A DNA stretch of 15,095 nt. Source: Bacteroidota bacterium. Its GTDB lineage: Bacteria; Bacteroidota; Bacteroidia; UBA7662; CANHCV01. The stretch covers positions 1 through 15,095 of the forward strand of contig JAIYBD010000031.1 in NCBI GenBank assembly GCA_027488715.1, written 5' to 3'. A program made the translations under genes and the position numbers. The notes under the pieces were generated by a model. The model saw nothing but the letters and a program-made list of their open reading frames with translations. It searched no databases and had not been told where the DNA came from. This document shows positions 6,772 through 14,915 of the stretch, piece by piece; position 1 is the stretch's first letter, and each line of letters begins with the position of its first letter.

Positions 6772-9700
6772 TTTTTCATCACTTTTCCTCTCCAACCCGA
6801 ATTCATTTCCACCAACCAATACATTCCTGAAGGCAATTGTTGTACATCAATGGCGGTGATGCCTGAATCCAACGTTTGTGCCTTAACGGTCATCATTTGA
6901 CCCAAAGAGTTATACAAAACATAACGATTTGAACGGCCTGAGGTGTTCTTTACCCAAAGTTGCGTCGAGGACGGATTGGGAAATACGCTTATAACTTCTT
7001 GGCTTACCTCCAAAGACGAATTGGGCGTATTGGAAAACGAAATATCATCAACAGCGATGTCCGATAAATCGGTGGTGCCGCGGGTTGCCCGGAATCGAAC
7101 TTTGATCACTTGATTTCCATAATTTGCCAATGAAATGGTGGTATCCTCCCACGGAGAAATTTCGGTCATTTGCCGTTGTCCGACCATTCGAAAAACCTGA
7201 TTCCATGTATTATTGGCAAAGACTTCTACGGCGAGGGCATTCACATTGGCGCCGTAGAGGTGGTACCAAAAAGTTAACTTGGGCGACCAAAGCCCCGTGA
7301 AATCCAAACATGGGGAAACCAAATAGGCAATATTTCCCTGGCTTCCCGTTGATCCGTCGGCGAAAGCAAATTTACCCCCACCGGTGTGATCGTTCACTGG
7401 GCCGGTAGCCGCCGTGGGGGTCCCAGATCCCGTCACTTTCCAGGTATAAGCGCTACTCGATTCAAACTTCCAGCCATCGGCTAAAATGGGCGACGTTGCC
7501 GGACCAAAGGTTTCGGTGGAGGGGAAGTTGGAGAGAAGCACTTTATTGATGCTTCCCCGAACGCTGTCGTTGTAAAAAACAGTATCGCCATTGGCCGCAC
7601 AAAAGACTTGCAAAGCGTAAAGCTGATTGTTTGGAATGGCGGCCGAGGTTGAAAAGGTGTATTGAATGGTGTCGCCCGGCCCTAAAGTTCTTGGAATGGT
7701 TTCGGTAACCGTGGTGGCGCCTTGCAAGAGGTAGTTAACGGAGGGGTTCGTTATCGGTAGGAAGCCGTTGTTTCTAAAAATGGCTTTCACTTTGGCAGAA
7801 GTAGGGAATGAGCACGAGGTAAGATTGGGCTCCAAAATGGTAACTGTTTCTAAATCAATCGATGGAGCCGATTCAATGGAAATATCGTCTAGGGCCATAT
7901 CACCATTAATTCCATTTCCGCGAACGGCCATAAAACGAATTTTGATCAGTTCGTTGGCGAAATTCACCAAATTGATGCTGCGTTTTTGCCACGGACTATT
8001 TTGGTTGGTTTGCTGCGCACCTACGATGGAATCGACGGAAACCCACCCGTATCCTTTATTCACTTGAATGATCATTTTTCCAATGCTAGAACCAAAAAAA
8101 TGGTAGTAGAATGATAGTCGTGGGTTGGTAAGATTGGTAAGATCGAAGCACGGGCTATTCAGATAGGCCACATTTCCAGCCGTTCCGCCCGTGAGATTAC
8201 TTTCGGCATAAACGTAAGTTCCAGTCACCGTTCCCGTTGTTCGATCGACCAGCGGCCCCGTTCCTGTTCCATAGGTGGTTCCCCGGTTTACAACAAATAC
8301 ATAAGGAGTACCCACCAAAAGCGTTGGCGTCATTTCCCATCCATCGTTCATGCTTCCCTGAAAATTATTCACGTAAGAAGCCGATTCGATGTTATTGAGA
8401 TACGGGGTACTTCGTGCTTGGTTAAAGATGGTGGCGGAAGCCTGGTTGTTTAAGCTGTCTTGATCGCCAGAGAGTTGTGTAAATGTTTCTAGTTGAATAA
8501 TGGGCGTTCCCGCTACGGCTAATTTGGTAGAAAATGCATAAACAACGGTGTCGTTGGGGCGCATTAGGGTTGAAACCGTTTCAATAACTGCTGTTCCTCG
8601 GTTAACGATGTAACCCACCTGAAAGTTTTGGATGTTGGTTAGACCGGAGTTAACCAACTTGATTTTTACAGTTTCCATCGCCTTGATCCCACATCCCCCA
8701 ACGGGAGAGTCGATGGATGCCAGGGCAACATCGCGGTTGGGGGTTTCATAAAACTTCAAATCGTCTAAAGAAATATCGCTCAATAATCCATTTCCTCGCT
8801 GCGCTCGGAATCGAAATGAAACCACTTTTCCCGCATAAGGGAGCAAATCAACCACTCGGTTCATCCAAGGATCGCCGAGGTTTTGCTTGGCGCCGCTAAG
8901 AGAATCAACCCGATGGAATCCCGATCCGGTATCGGCTTCCAAGGTGAGCGTACCCATGTTAACGCCAAAAAGGTAGGCCCAATACGAAAATTTTGGACGA
9001 ACGACTTGTCGGAAATCAACACATGGGGAAGTTAGGTAACAATCGGGCCCCGTTGAATTGGCCGACGCATTGATGTACGTACCCGATGACAAGCCCGAAG
9101 TATGGTCGTAAGGTGCACCGGTTGCGTTGGGGCTTGCTCTTCCTTGCATCACCACCCATCGGTAAGTGTTGAGGGCAACGGGTGTGGTAATCCAACCTGT
9201 TGGGGAAACATCTCCCTGATTAAAAGGCACATAAATGGCTTTATCGAAATTTTGCAGGGTTGGAAATTGAAAAAGTGATTGAAGATCGATTCTGCGGAAT
9301 AGGGTGTCGTTGTAAACGATAGAGTCTTGAGGATGTTGGCAAAACACTTGCAAATCGATTGCGCCAGAAATGGCGAGATTTGCTGGTAATGCAAAACGAA
9401 TTCGCATCGAGTCACCGGGATTTAAGAAGGCCGTTTGGGTTTGGGTTGTTGCGGTTCCTCCGTTGACTGAAAAACCAAGGTTAAACGATGAAACGGTAAG
9501 GGAACCGGTGTTTTTGACCCAAGCGATGACCGGTTCTTGGGTCATCCCACAATAGGCAACCGGCGAATCGATTCGGGTGATGCAAAGATCGATGGCCGAG
9601 GTGTTGAATTCCAGTGCACCCAGATCGGGTTGGGTGGCAGAGCGCAGGTTGCCGAGGTAATCTTCGTTAATGGAAGGAAGAGAAATGCCCGCATTGTTGA

Positions 9701-11930
9701 GGGCCCCAACGGTAGGAACGGGATATCGACCTTGTGAGAGTTGGGCATTCATCCAAAATGATTGCGAGTCAATGCCCAAGGCAGCACTCCACGAGTTGAG
9801 GGAATTGTAGGCGATGCCGTTTGAGCCAACTATACCCAAATTTACACCCAATTGCGGAGTGAAATATTGGTTGTGATTGATGTCAGAAGAGTCGAGAAAT
9901 GGAGTGTTTGAAAGATAAAAGATGTTGGTGCCCGTGGCAATGGACCGATTTGCAGCCGTGTCGAAGTGCAGTACATTGTTGGCAAATGTAAAATTGGAAA
10001 CCACCTGACCCGAGGCCAACACATAAAACAACCCTGTAACATTGGTTAATCCAGTTTGTCCTAATCGCACATCCATGGTATTGTGGGCAAAGGATAGCTG
10101 ATCCCGAATTCCACTTCCGGTTGTTTGGGGATAGAAATACAATATTCGGGGAGAAGCGGTATTGACAAAGACCCCCTGAATGAAATTATTGGCGATGGTA
10201 TTTCCCAAACTTCCCGCATCAATGTTGGTTAGGGAAAGAAGCGTTCCACCAAAATTTCCAGAAAACCGATTTCGTAGAATGCTGAGATCTTCAGATTCTG
10301 AAATTTGAATGGCCGTTGAAAACGAGTATAAGGTGTAGGGATTGTTGATGTTGTTTCCCTCAAAACGAAGATTTTTTGTGGATTTTACATCCATGCTCGA
10401 GAAATACGTCTCTTCTACCATTCCGTCGAGGATGGATATGTTTTCACTGTTTGCGCCTTGCAATCCTTCGACGGTGATGCCGAAATAACCATGTTTAATT
10501 TTGGATTGCACCACGTTGATGCGTTTGCAGGAGGTGATGCCAAGGTTACGATTGTAAGTGCTAAATCCTTGTGGGGATGCTAAAAACGAACAGTTGGTTA
10601 CGGTTACATCCTCGCATCGCTGAAGAAAAAGGGTGTACTCGTGCAATTGAGAAGGCGTATTTGATTTTTGGAAGGAAAGTTGGTCGATGTAAAGATTTTT
10701 GATATCGAAGGCGGTGAGAACCGAACCATTACCGCCATTGGTCAGGACCACATCTCGGTAATTTTGGGTGCTTGAGGCAAGGGTAAGTTGATGCGTTTGA
10801 GAACCCGGGAAGGCGTTGAGGGTGAAATTCCCGTTATAGGTTCCCGGGTTGATGGAAAGGATAACATTTCCCGAGATACCCCCGCAGTTGATGCGATCGA
10901 TGGCCTGTTGAAGTGTTAAAAACGAAGCCGATGTACCGCCAACAGAATAGGTTCCTGCGCTCAGCGCTGGGCAAATGACGGTTTCAAGGGTGTCGTTTGA
11001 GGGATTGGCGTCGGGAGAAAGCAAGTTCGGGCGATTGGCCCACGTTTTCAAGACAATGTTTCCTGTGGTTGGAATGGTAATGGAGGTAGAAAAAGTGTGT
11101 TGGTACCGATTTCCTGGTGAAATATTATTGGAAATGGTTTGCGTAACCGGTGTTTGATTGTTGACTTGATAACCTACCGATACGGAAGAAATGTTGGTAG
11201 CTCCCAAATTGGATATTTCGATTCCCACAGATGAATTCGCCCCGGCAGTGGCAGGTAAATTGGGGGAAATGATTCGATCCATGGAAATATCGGTTCCTGT
11301 AGGATTGGTGAAATGGATTCGCATTTGTGGCCGCAGGTTCGAATAGGCGCTATTGAACGTGTTTGCTCCAGCGAGGGTATTGGATGCGCCACCCAGTGCT
11401 CTACCCGGAGCGGGATCGTAGTAATAAAAAATGCCATTTCCCGATTGAGCGCCACCAAGGAAAAAAGACGAGAGCAATTTTAACCCACCTCCTGAATAGG
11501 GAAATGGGGTGTTGAAGAGGTGGGTTAACCATCCTCCGCCTTGCGCAATCTGGTAATTGCTGTCGGTGAAAACGGTTTGGGCGCCAATAACCTCGGTGTT
11601 GAAAGATGTGTTTTGTGGGAAAAAGGAGACGTTTCGTTCGTTTTTCAGGGATAATTGAAAAATATTTGCACCCGATAAACTTCCGCTAAATGGAGCAATT
11701 TGAAAATCGATTTGGGTAATGATGGAGCCGGGAGGAATGGCGTTGAGGTCGGCAGCCGTGAGCAAATACGCGAAATTGGAATAATTCATGGTGCTGCTGT
11801 TGAACGGCCGATAAAGGGGACCCGATTGGGTAGCATTCAAAACGGCCGTACCTAAGGTTATCGGACTCTGTGCGTTTAGGTGAAACGTTGAAAAAGCAAA
11901 AAGTAGCCAAAAAAGGACAGTTCGTTTCAT
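6768..11930 (-). CDS. Giant T9SS-secreted surface protein (beta-helix plus three CARDB-MAM units)
   Basis: This protein has 1720 residues counted from ATG 11930. That start is chosen because it begins the signal peptide MKRTVLFWLLFAFSTFHLNAQ; the open frame runs 20 codons further upstream without signal-like sequence. Domains in order are: an N-terminal beta domain (about 25-210); a CARDB-like Ig domain (about 214-322); a right-handed parallel beta-helix (about 327-771) with Asn-rich rungs such as ANNFIQG and FANNVLHF; three CARDB-MAM units (about 781-1634); and a type A sorting domain (about 1649-1720) containing VFPNPSS and LPSGMYWL. Such proteins cross the outer membrane by T9SS and are released or anchored after the sorting domain is removed. 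The beta-helix and MAM modules suggest carbohydrate binding or adhesion, but no catalytic motif is evident. It is divergent from the barrel gene, with 120 nt between starts, and overlaps the DUF1015 stop. Confidence 0.92.
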   Translation of the reverse strand: MKRTVLFWLLFAFSTFHLNAQSPITLGTAVLNATQSGPLYRPFNSSTMNYSNFAYLLTAADLNAIPPGSIITQIDFQIAPFSGSLSGANIFQLSLKNERNVSFFPQNTSFNTEVIGAQTVFTDSNYQIAQGGGWLTHLFNTPFPYSGGGLKLLSSFFLGGAQSGNGIFYYYDPAPGRALGGASNTLAGANTFNSAYSNLRPQMRIHFTNPTGTDISMDRIISPNLPATAGANSSVGIEISNLGATNISSVSVGYQVNNQTPVTQTISNNISPGNRYQHTFSTSITIPTTGNIVLKTWANRPNLLSPDANPSNDTLETVICPALSAGTYSVGGTSASFLTLQQAIDRINCGGISGNVILSINPGTYNGNFTLNAFPGSQTHQLTLASSTQNYRDVVLTNGGNGSVLTAFDIKNLYIDQLSFQKSNTPSQLHEYTLFLQRCEDVTVTNCSFLASPQGFSTYNRNLGITSCKRINVVQSKIKHGYFGITVEGLQGANSENISILDGMVEETYFSSMDVKSTKNLRFEGNNINNPYTLYSFSTAIQISESEDLSILRNRFSGNFGGTLLSLTNIDAGSLGNTIANNFIQGVFVNTASPRILYFYPQTTGSGIRDQLSFAHNTMDVRLGQTGLTNVTGLFYVLASGQVVSNFTFANNVLHFDTAANRSIATGTNIFYLSNTPFLDSSDINHNQYFTPQLGVNLGIVGSNGIAYNSLNSWSAALGIDSQSFWMNAQLSQGRYPVPTVGALNNAGISLPSINEDYLGNLRSATQPDLGALEFNTSAIDLCITRIDSPVAYCGMTQEPVIAWVKNTGSLTVSSFNLGFSVNGGTATTQTQTAFLNPGDSMRIRFALPANLAISGAIDLQVFCQHPQDSIVYNDTLFRRIDLQSLFQFPTLQNFDKAIYVPFNQGDVSPTGWITTPVALNTYRWVVMQGRASPNATGAPYDHTSGLSSGTYINASANSTGPDCYLTSPCVDFRQVVRPKFSYWAYLFGVNMGTLTLEADTGSGFHRVDSLSGAKQNLGDPWMNRVVDLLPYAGKVVSFRFRAQRGNGLLSDISLDDLKFYETPNRDVALASIDSPVGGCGIKAMETVKIKLVNSGLTNIQNFQVGYIVNRGTAVIETVSTLMRPNDTVVYAFSTKLAVAGTPIIQLETFTQLSGDQDSLNNQASATIFNQARSTPYLNNIESASYVNNFQGSMNDGWEMTPTLLVGTPYVFVVNRGTTYGTGTGPLVDRTTGTVTGTYVYAESNLTGGTAGNVAYLNSPCFDLTNLTNPRLSFYYHFFGSSIGKMIIQVNKGYGWVSVDSIVGAQQTNQNSPWQKRSINLVNFANELIKIRFMAVRGNGINGDMALDDISIESAPSIDLETVTILEPNLTSCSFPTSAKVKAIFRNNGFLPITNPSVNYLLQGATTVTETIPRTLGPGDTIQYTFSTSAAIPNNQLYALQVFCAANGDTVFYNDSVRGSINKVLLSNFPSTETFGPATSPILADGWKFESSSAYTWKVTGSGTPTAATGPVNDHTGGGKFAFADGSTGSQGNIAYLVSPCLDFTGLWSPKLTFWYHLYGANVNALAVEVFANNTWNQVFRMVGQRQMTEISPWEDTTISLANYGNQVIKVRFRATRGTTDLSDIAVDDISFSNTPNSSLEVSQEVISVFPNPSSTQLWVKNTSGRSNRYVLYNSLGQMMTVKAQTLDSGITAIDVQQLPSGMYWLVEMNSGWRGKVMKN
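6771..6985 (-). other. T9SS type A C-terminal sorting domain
   Basis: This encodes about 72 residues. It begins EVISVFPNPSSTQLW, continues with YVLYNSLGQMM and QLPSGMYWLVEM, and ends with a basic tail, KVMKN. The FPNP, YnslGq and LpsGmY positions are the hallmarks of the family. The domain directs outer-membrane passage through T9SS and is normally cleaved off. Confidence 0.93.
7025..9595 (-). repeat. Three tandem CARDB-MAM modules
   Basis: In reading order the units are about 9595-8740, 8735-7868 and 7867-7025. Each has a CARDB-like Ig domain with a Cys near its start and a FLNPGD / MRPND / LGPGD turn. A MAM-like jelly roll follows, with a shared DHT or DRT motif after a Gly-rich turn (YDHTSG, VDRTTG, NDHTGG), a SPCVDF / SPCFDL / SPCLDF strand, and a closing RFRAQRG / RFMAVRG / RFRATRG then DDL / DDI stretch. 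Protein-level repetition is clear; the DNA has diverged, so this is an old duplication. Confidence 0.85.
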
Positions 11931-11969
11931 GGTGAATAGTTTTTCAAGTGAAAGGTAATGAACAACTTT

Positions 11970-11977
11970 TATCTTTG
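11970..11977 (+). promoter_or_regulatory. -7 box TATCTTTG for the barrel gene
   Basis: TATCTTTG is an exact TAnnTTTG match. Transcription would begin near 11983, giving a leader of about 65-70 nt to GTG 12051, which supports that start over TTG 11997. No clean TTTG occurs about 26 bp upstream; only the T run at 11940-11944 is near. For the divergent minus-strand gene the best candidate is TACCTTTC (11957 to 11950), one base off consensus and only about 20 nt before its ATG. Confidence 0.45.
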
Positions 11978-12050
11978 CCCACCAACCCAAGATTAGTTGT
12001 ACACGTTAAACCTTGGTACTGTACAGCGTCTTACTCAAATACCTTTATTT

Positions 12051-14915
12051 GTGAAAAAACTACTATTATTTCTTTTTTTAGCGCCCTGGTGTGCTTTCGC
12101 TCAGCCGTTCATCATCAAAGGAACGGTGATCGGTGAGGACCAAAAACCCATTTATGGGGCCAATGTTGGTCTTTTTAATCCACGCGACAGTTCCGTAATG
12201 CGAGGCACCACCACGAACGAAAAGGGAGAATATACCCTGGAAAGAGGCCGCCCTGGGCCGTTTCTTTTGAAGGTAACCTATCTCGGTTATGCCGACAAAA
12301 TGCAATCGGGGTTTATTCAAGAATCGCCAGTGGTTGTACCCCCTGTGGTTTTGCAAAGGACTGGAAGAAACTTACCGGGAGTTAGTATCAATACCCAAAA
12401 CATCACCACCCAAAAAGGTGATACGACGGAAGTGAACGCCGGAGCATTCAAAGTGAACCCCGATGCAACGACCGAGGATTTGGTGACGAAAATGCCTGGG
12501 GTGACTATTCAAAATGGCAAAGTGCAAGCGCAAGGGGAAGAGGTAAAGCAGGTTTTGGTGGATGGAAAGCGATTTATGGGCGACGATCCAAGCTCGGTTT
12601 TGAAAAACTTACCCGCCGAAATTGTTGACAAAGTACAATTCTTCGACCAGAAAAGCGACCAATCGCTCTTTACAGGATTTAGCGACGGGAATGAAAAGAA
12701 AACCATCAATATTGTTACCAAATCACAATTTAAAAATGCCGAATTTGGAAAGTACTACGGTGGTGTTGGAGCTCTGGATCCAGTATTGGACGCCGAAAAT
12801 GGCCTTTACAAGGCAGGAGCTAGTTTCAATAAATTCAAAGGTGAACGACGCATTACATTACTTGCCCAATCCAACAACATCAATGAACAGAACTTCGCGG
12901 TTGAAGACATGATGGGAATGATGGGCGGCGGTGGCGGCGGCGGTCGTGGCGGTGGCGGTGGAATGATGATGATGGGTGGAGGTGCCGCAGGCAACTTCTT
13001 CAACGATCAAAAAAGTGGTGTAACGACCACCCATGCCGCCGGAATCAATTACTCCAATAAATTTAAAAAACTGGAAACATCGGGTAGCTATTTCTTTAAC
13101 TGGAGCGAGACCAACGTAAACTCCGATTTACGTCGTCAGTTTTTTACCACCCAAAGCAACGACGGAATCATTTACAATGAAACCAATGAATCGCGTAACC
13201 AAAACATCAATCACCGATTGAATGGGCGGATGGAATACAAAATTGACAGTTTAAATTCTTTCGTTTTCACTCCCCGATTGACCATTCAAGACAATATTTC
13301 ATCAACGGCACTGGATGGGCAAAATAAACTCCCTATCCGAATTTTAAACAGCTTGAACAATTTGAATGGCTCCAACAATCTTTCTTACAATGCCGCGGCT
13401 CCTATTTTGTACCGTCACGGATTTAAAAAGTACGGAAGAACCATTTCGTTGAATGTCTCGCCTTCCATTGTTACGCGAGATGGAAACAGCACGCTGTTCT
13501 CGGAGAACAATTTTTACTTGGATTCTTCCGGGGTTATTGGAATTTCAGATACCTTGAATCAGTTTTCAAATTCTACTCGATTGAATGTTGCGCTGAACAC
13601 CAATGTTACTTATACCGAAGCCCTAGATAGTTTCAATTCGCTCCAAGTTTCGGTTACGCAAAACAACAGCCGCAACGCGTCCGACAAAAGAACGTTCGAC
13701 GATGCGGCTTTGGGAGCCCCTCCCATTACACTTCTCTCTTCGACCTTCGACAGCAAGTACAATTATACCAACGGTGGAGTTACTTACCGTTACCAGAAAG
13801 ACAAGCACAATTTCTCGGTTGGCGTTGCAGCACAACAAGCGGTATTGTCGAATTTAGCCACCTTCCCTTACCCCGACACCCTTCGTCAGGTTTTTCAGTC
13901 GGTACTCCCCAATATGCAGTGGCAAATCAAGATCGACAAAAACACCAATTTGAGGTTCAATTATACCACGGCAAACAACGTTCCGAGTGTTGATCAACTG
14001 CAAGTGGTGGTGAACAATACCAACCCTACCCAGTTGAGTACAGGTAATGCGGGATTAAAACAAGATTACCGTCATAATTTGAACGGCCGATTTAGTTTGA
14101 ATAACCCCACGAATAACCGAAACTTCTTTTTGTTTTTTGGTGGAAGCGTAACCAACAATGCCGTGGTGAACAATACGTTCATCAACAACACGCCTTTCGA
14201 TACCACTATTTATGGCATCGAGGTTGGCCGAGGTGCACAATTGGTTCGTCCCGAGAACGTGAATGGCCAATATTCGTGGCGCTCTTTTTTCAGCTACGGT
14301 TTGCCGGTGAACAAGATCAAATCGAATCTGAATTTCAATGGTGGTTTTTCGTACAGCCGAAATCCGTCCATCATCAATGGAAAAACCAACTTTTCTGAAA
14401 CCCCCGCCTATTTTGCTGGATTGGTGGTTACGAGTAGAATCAGCGAGAAAATAGATTTCTCCGTATCATCCAACACAACCTACAGTCAAATTACCAATTC
14501 TTTGCAAACCTCGTTGAACCAAACCTATTACAACCAATACAGTAAAGCCAAAGTGAATTGGATGCCTTACAAGGGCTTGGTACTCAATGTAGAAGCGACC
14601 CACCAATACAATTCGGGCTTAAGCGCTGGTTTCAATCAGAACTTTGTGTTGATGAATGCCGCGGTGGGATACAAGTTTGGACCACAGCGAGCACATGAAG
14701 TTCGACTCAACGGCTTTGACTTGTTGAAACAAAACGTTGCAGTTAGTCGAAATGCTACCCAATCGTATTTTGAAGATGTCCAAACGAACGTTTTAACAAG
14801 GTATTTCATGGTGAATTACACCTATACTTTCCGAAAATTTGGAAGCGGCGGCCCTCAAATGCCCGATATGCGCATGCGCATGATGATGGACATGATGCCC
14901 ATGCCGCGACATTAA
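12051..14915 (+). CDS. Outer-membrane beta-barrel protein (TonB-dependent receptor-like) with Met-rich tracts
   Basis: This protein has 954 residues from GTG 12051. I chose that start because it opens a signal peptide (KKLLLFLFLAPWCAFAQ); extending to TTG 11997 adds 18 residues without signal character. Domains are a carboxypeptidase-regulatory-like Ig fold at about 17-105 (IKGTVIGEDQKPIYGANVGL ... NEKGEYTLERG), a plug-like region at about 110-240 (ATTEDLVTKMPGVTIQNGKV, VLVDGKRFMGDDPSSVLKNLP, VDKVQFFDQKSDQ), and an outer-membrane barrel to about 932. This is the architecture of Bacteroidota TonB-dependent or OMP_b-brl-type proteins; the transported substrate is unknown. Two tracts stand out: a Met/Gly block at residues 287-314 and a Met-rich tail at 937-954 after the final strand MVNYTYTFRKF. 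The gene ends in a TTAA overlap with a TonB-like gene and has a strong terminator inside that gene. Confidence 0.9.
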   Translation: MKKLLLFLFLAPWCAFAQPFIIKGTVIGEDQKPIYGANVGLFNPRDSSVMRGTTTNEKGEYTLERGRPGPFLLKVTYLGYADKMQSGFIQESPVVVPPVVLQRTGRNLPGVSINTQNITTQKGDTTEVNAGAFKVNPDATTEDLVTKMPGVTIQNGKVQAQGEEVKQVLVDGKRFMGDDPSSVLKNLPAEIVDKVQFFDQKSDQSLFTGFSDGNEKKTINIVTKSQFKNAEFGKYYGGVGALDPVLDAENGLYKAGASFNKFKGERRITLLAQSNNINEQNFAVEDMMGMMGGGGGGGRGGGGGMMMMGGGAAGNFFNDQKSGVTTTHAAGINYSNKFKKLETSGSYFFNWSETNVNSDLRRQFFTTQSNDGIIYNETNESRNQNINHRLNGRMEYKIDSLNSFVFTPRLTIQDNISSTALDGQNKLPIRILNSLNNLNGSNNLSYNAAAPILYRHGFKKYGRTISLNVSPSIVTRDGNSTLFSENNFYLDSSGVIGISDTLNQFSNSTRLNVALNTNVTYTEALDSFNSLQVSVTQNNSRNASDKRTFDDAALGAPPITLLSSTFDSKYNYTNGGVTYRYQKDKHNFSVGVAAQQAVLSNLATFPYPDTLRQVFQSVLPNMQWQIKIDKNTNLRFNYTTANNVPSVDQLQVVVNNTNPTQLSTGNAGLKQDYRHNLNGRFSLNNPTNNRNFFLFFGGSVTNNAVVNNTFINNTPFDTTIYGIEVGRGAQLVRPENVNGQYSWRSFFSYGLPVNKIKSNLNFNGGFSYSRNPSIINGKTNFSETPAYFAGLVVTSRISEKIDFSVSSNTTYSQITNSLQTSLNQTYYNQYSKAKVNWMPYKGLVLNVEATHQYNSGLSAGFNQNFVLMNAAVGYKFGPQRAHEVRLNGFDLLKQNVAVSRNATQSYFEDVQTNVLTRYFMVNYTYTFRKFGSGGPQMPDMRMRMMMDMMPMPRH
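12909..12992 (+). other. Met/Gly low-complexity insertion in the barrel protein
   Basis: These 28 codons hold 17 Gly, 8 Met, 2 Ala and 1 Arg, arranged as Met-Gly clusters flanking a poly-Gly run. They sit between an early barrel strand (RRITLLAQSNNIN) and the next (THAAGINYSNKF). By strand order this is probably a surface loop, although the topology is inferred. Codons are mainly GGC and GGT, which makes the stretch GC-rich and prone to slippage. Confidence 0.8.
14859..14912 (+). other. Met-rich C-terminal extension beyond the last barrel strand
   Basis: The last 18 residues contain 9 Met (pattern MPDMRMRMMMDMMPMPRH). They follow a final strand ending TYTFRKF and a Gly linker. Barrel proteins usually end at an aromatic residue of the last strand, so this tail is an add-on and should point into the periplasm. 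The DNA includes a 14-bp perfect palindrome, ATGCGCATGCGCAT (14868-14881), which simply reflects the MRMRM codons. Confidence 0.8.
14912..14915. other. Second tail-to-tail TTAA stop-codon overlap
   Basis: The plus-strand TAA of the barrel gene (14913-14915) and the minus-strand TAA of the TonB-like gene (14914-14912) share TTAA. The geometry is identical to that at 6768-6771. Confidence 0.93.

Noticed and set aside
11931..11990. A 20-codon upstream extension of the T9SS protein.
   Set aside because: The signal peptide begins at ATG 11930; the extension would bury it internally and overlaps the divergent promoter region.
11997..12050. A TTG start 18 codons upstream for the barrel protein.
   Set aside because: The added residues precede a standard signal peptide, and TTG lies only about 14 nt after the likely transcription start.
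12909..12992. The GGC/GGT repeat as a microsatellite or phase-variation tract.
   Set aside because: The units are trinucleotide codons, irregular and interrupted by CGT and ATG, so slippage would not shift the frame.
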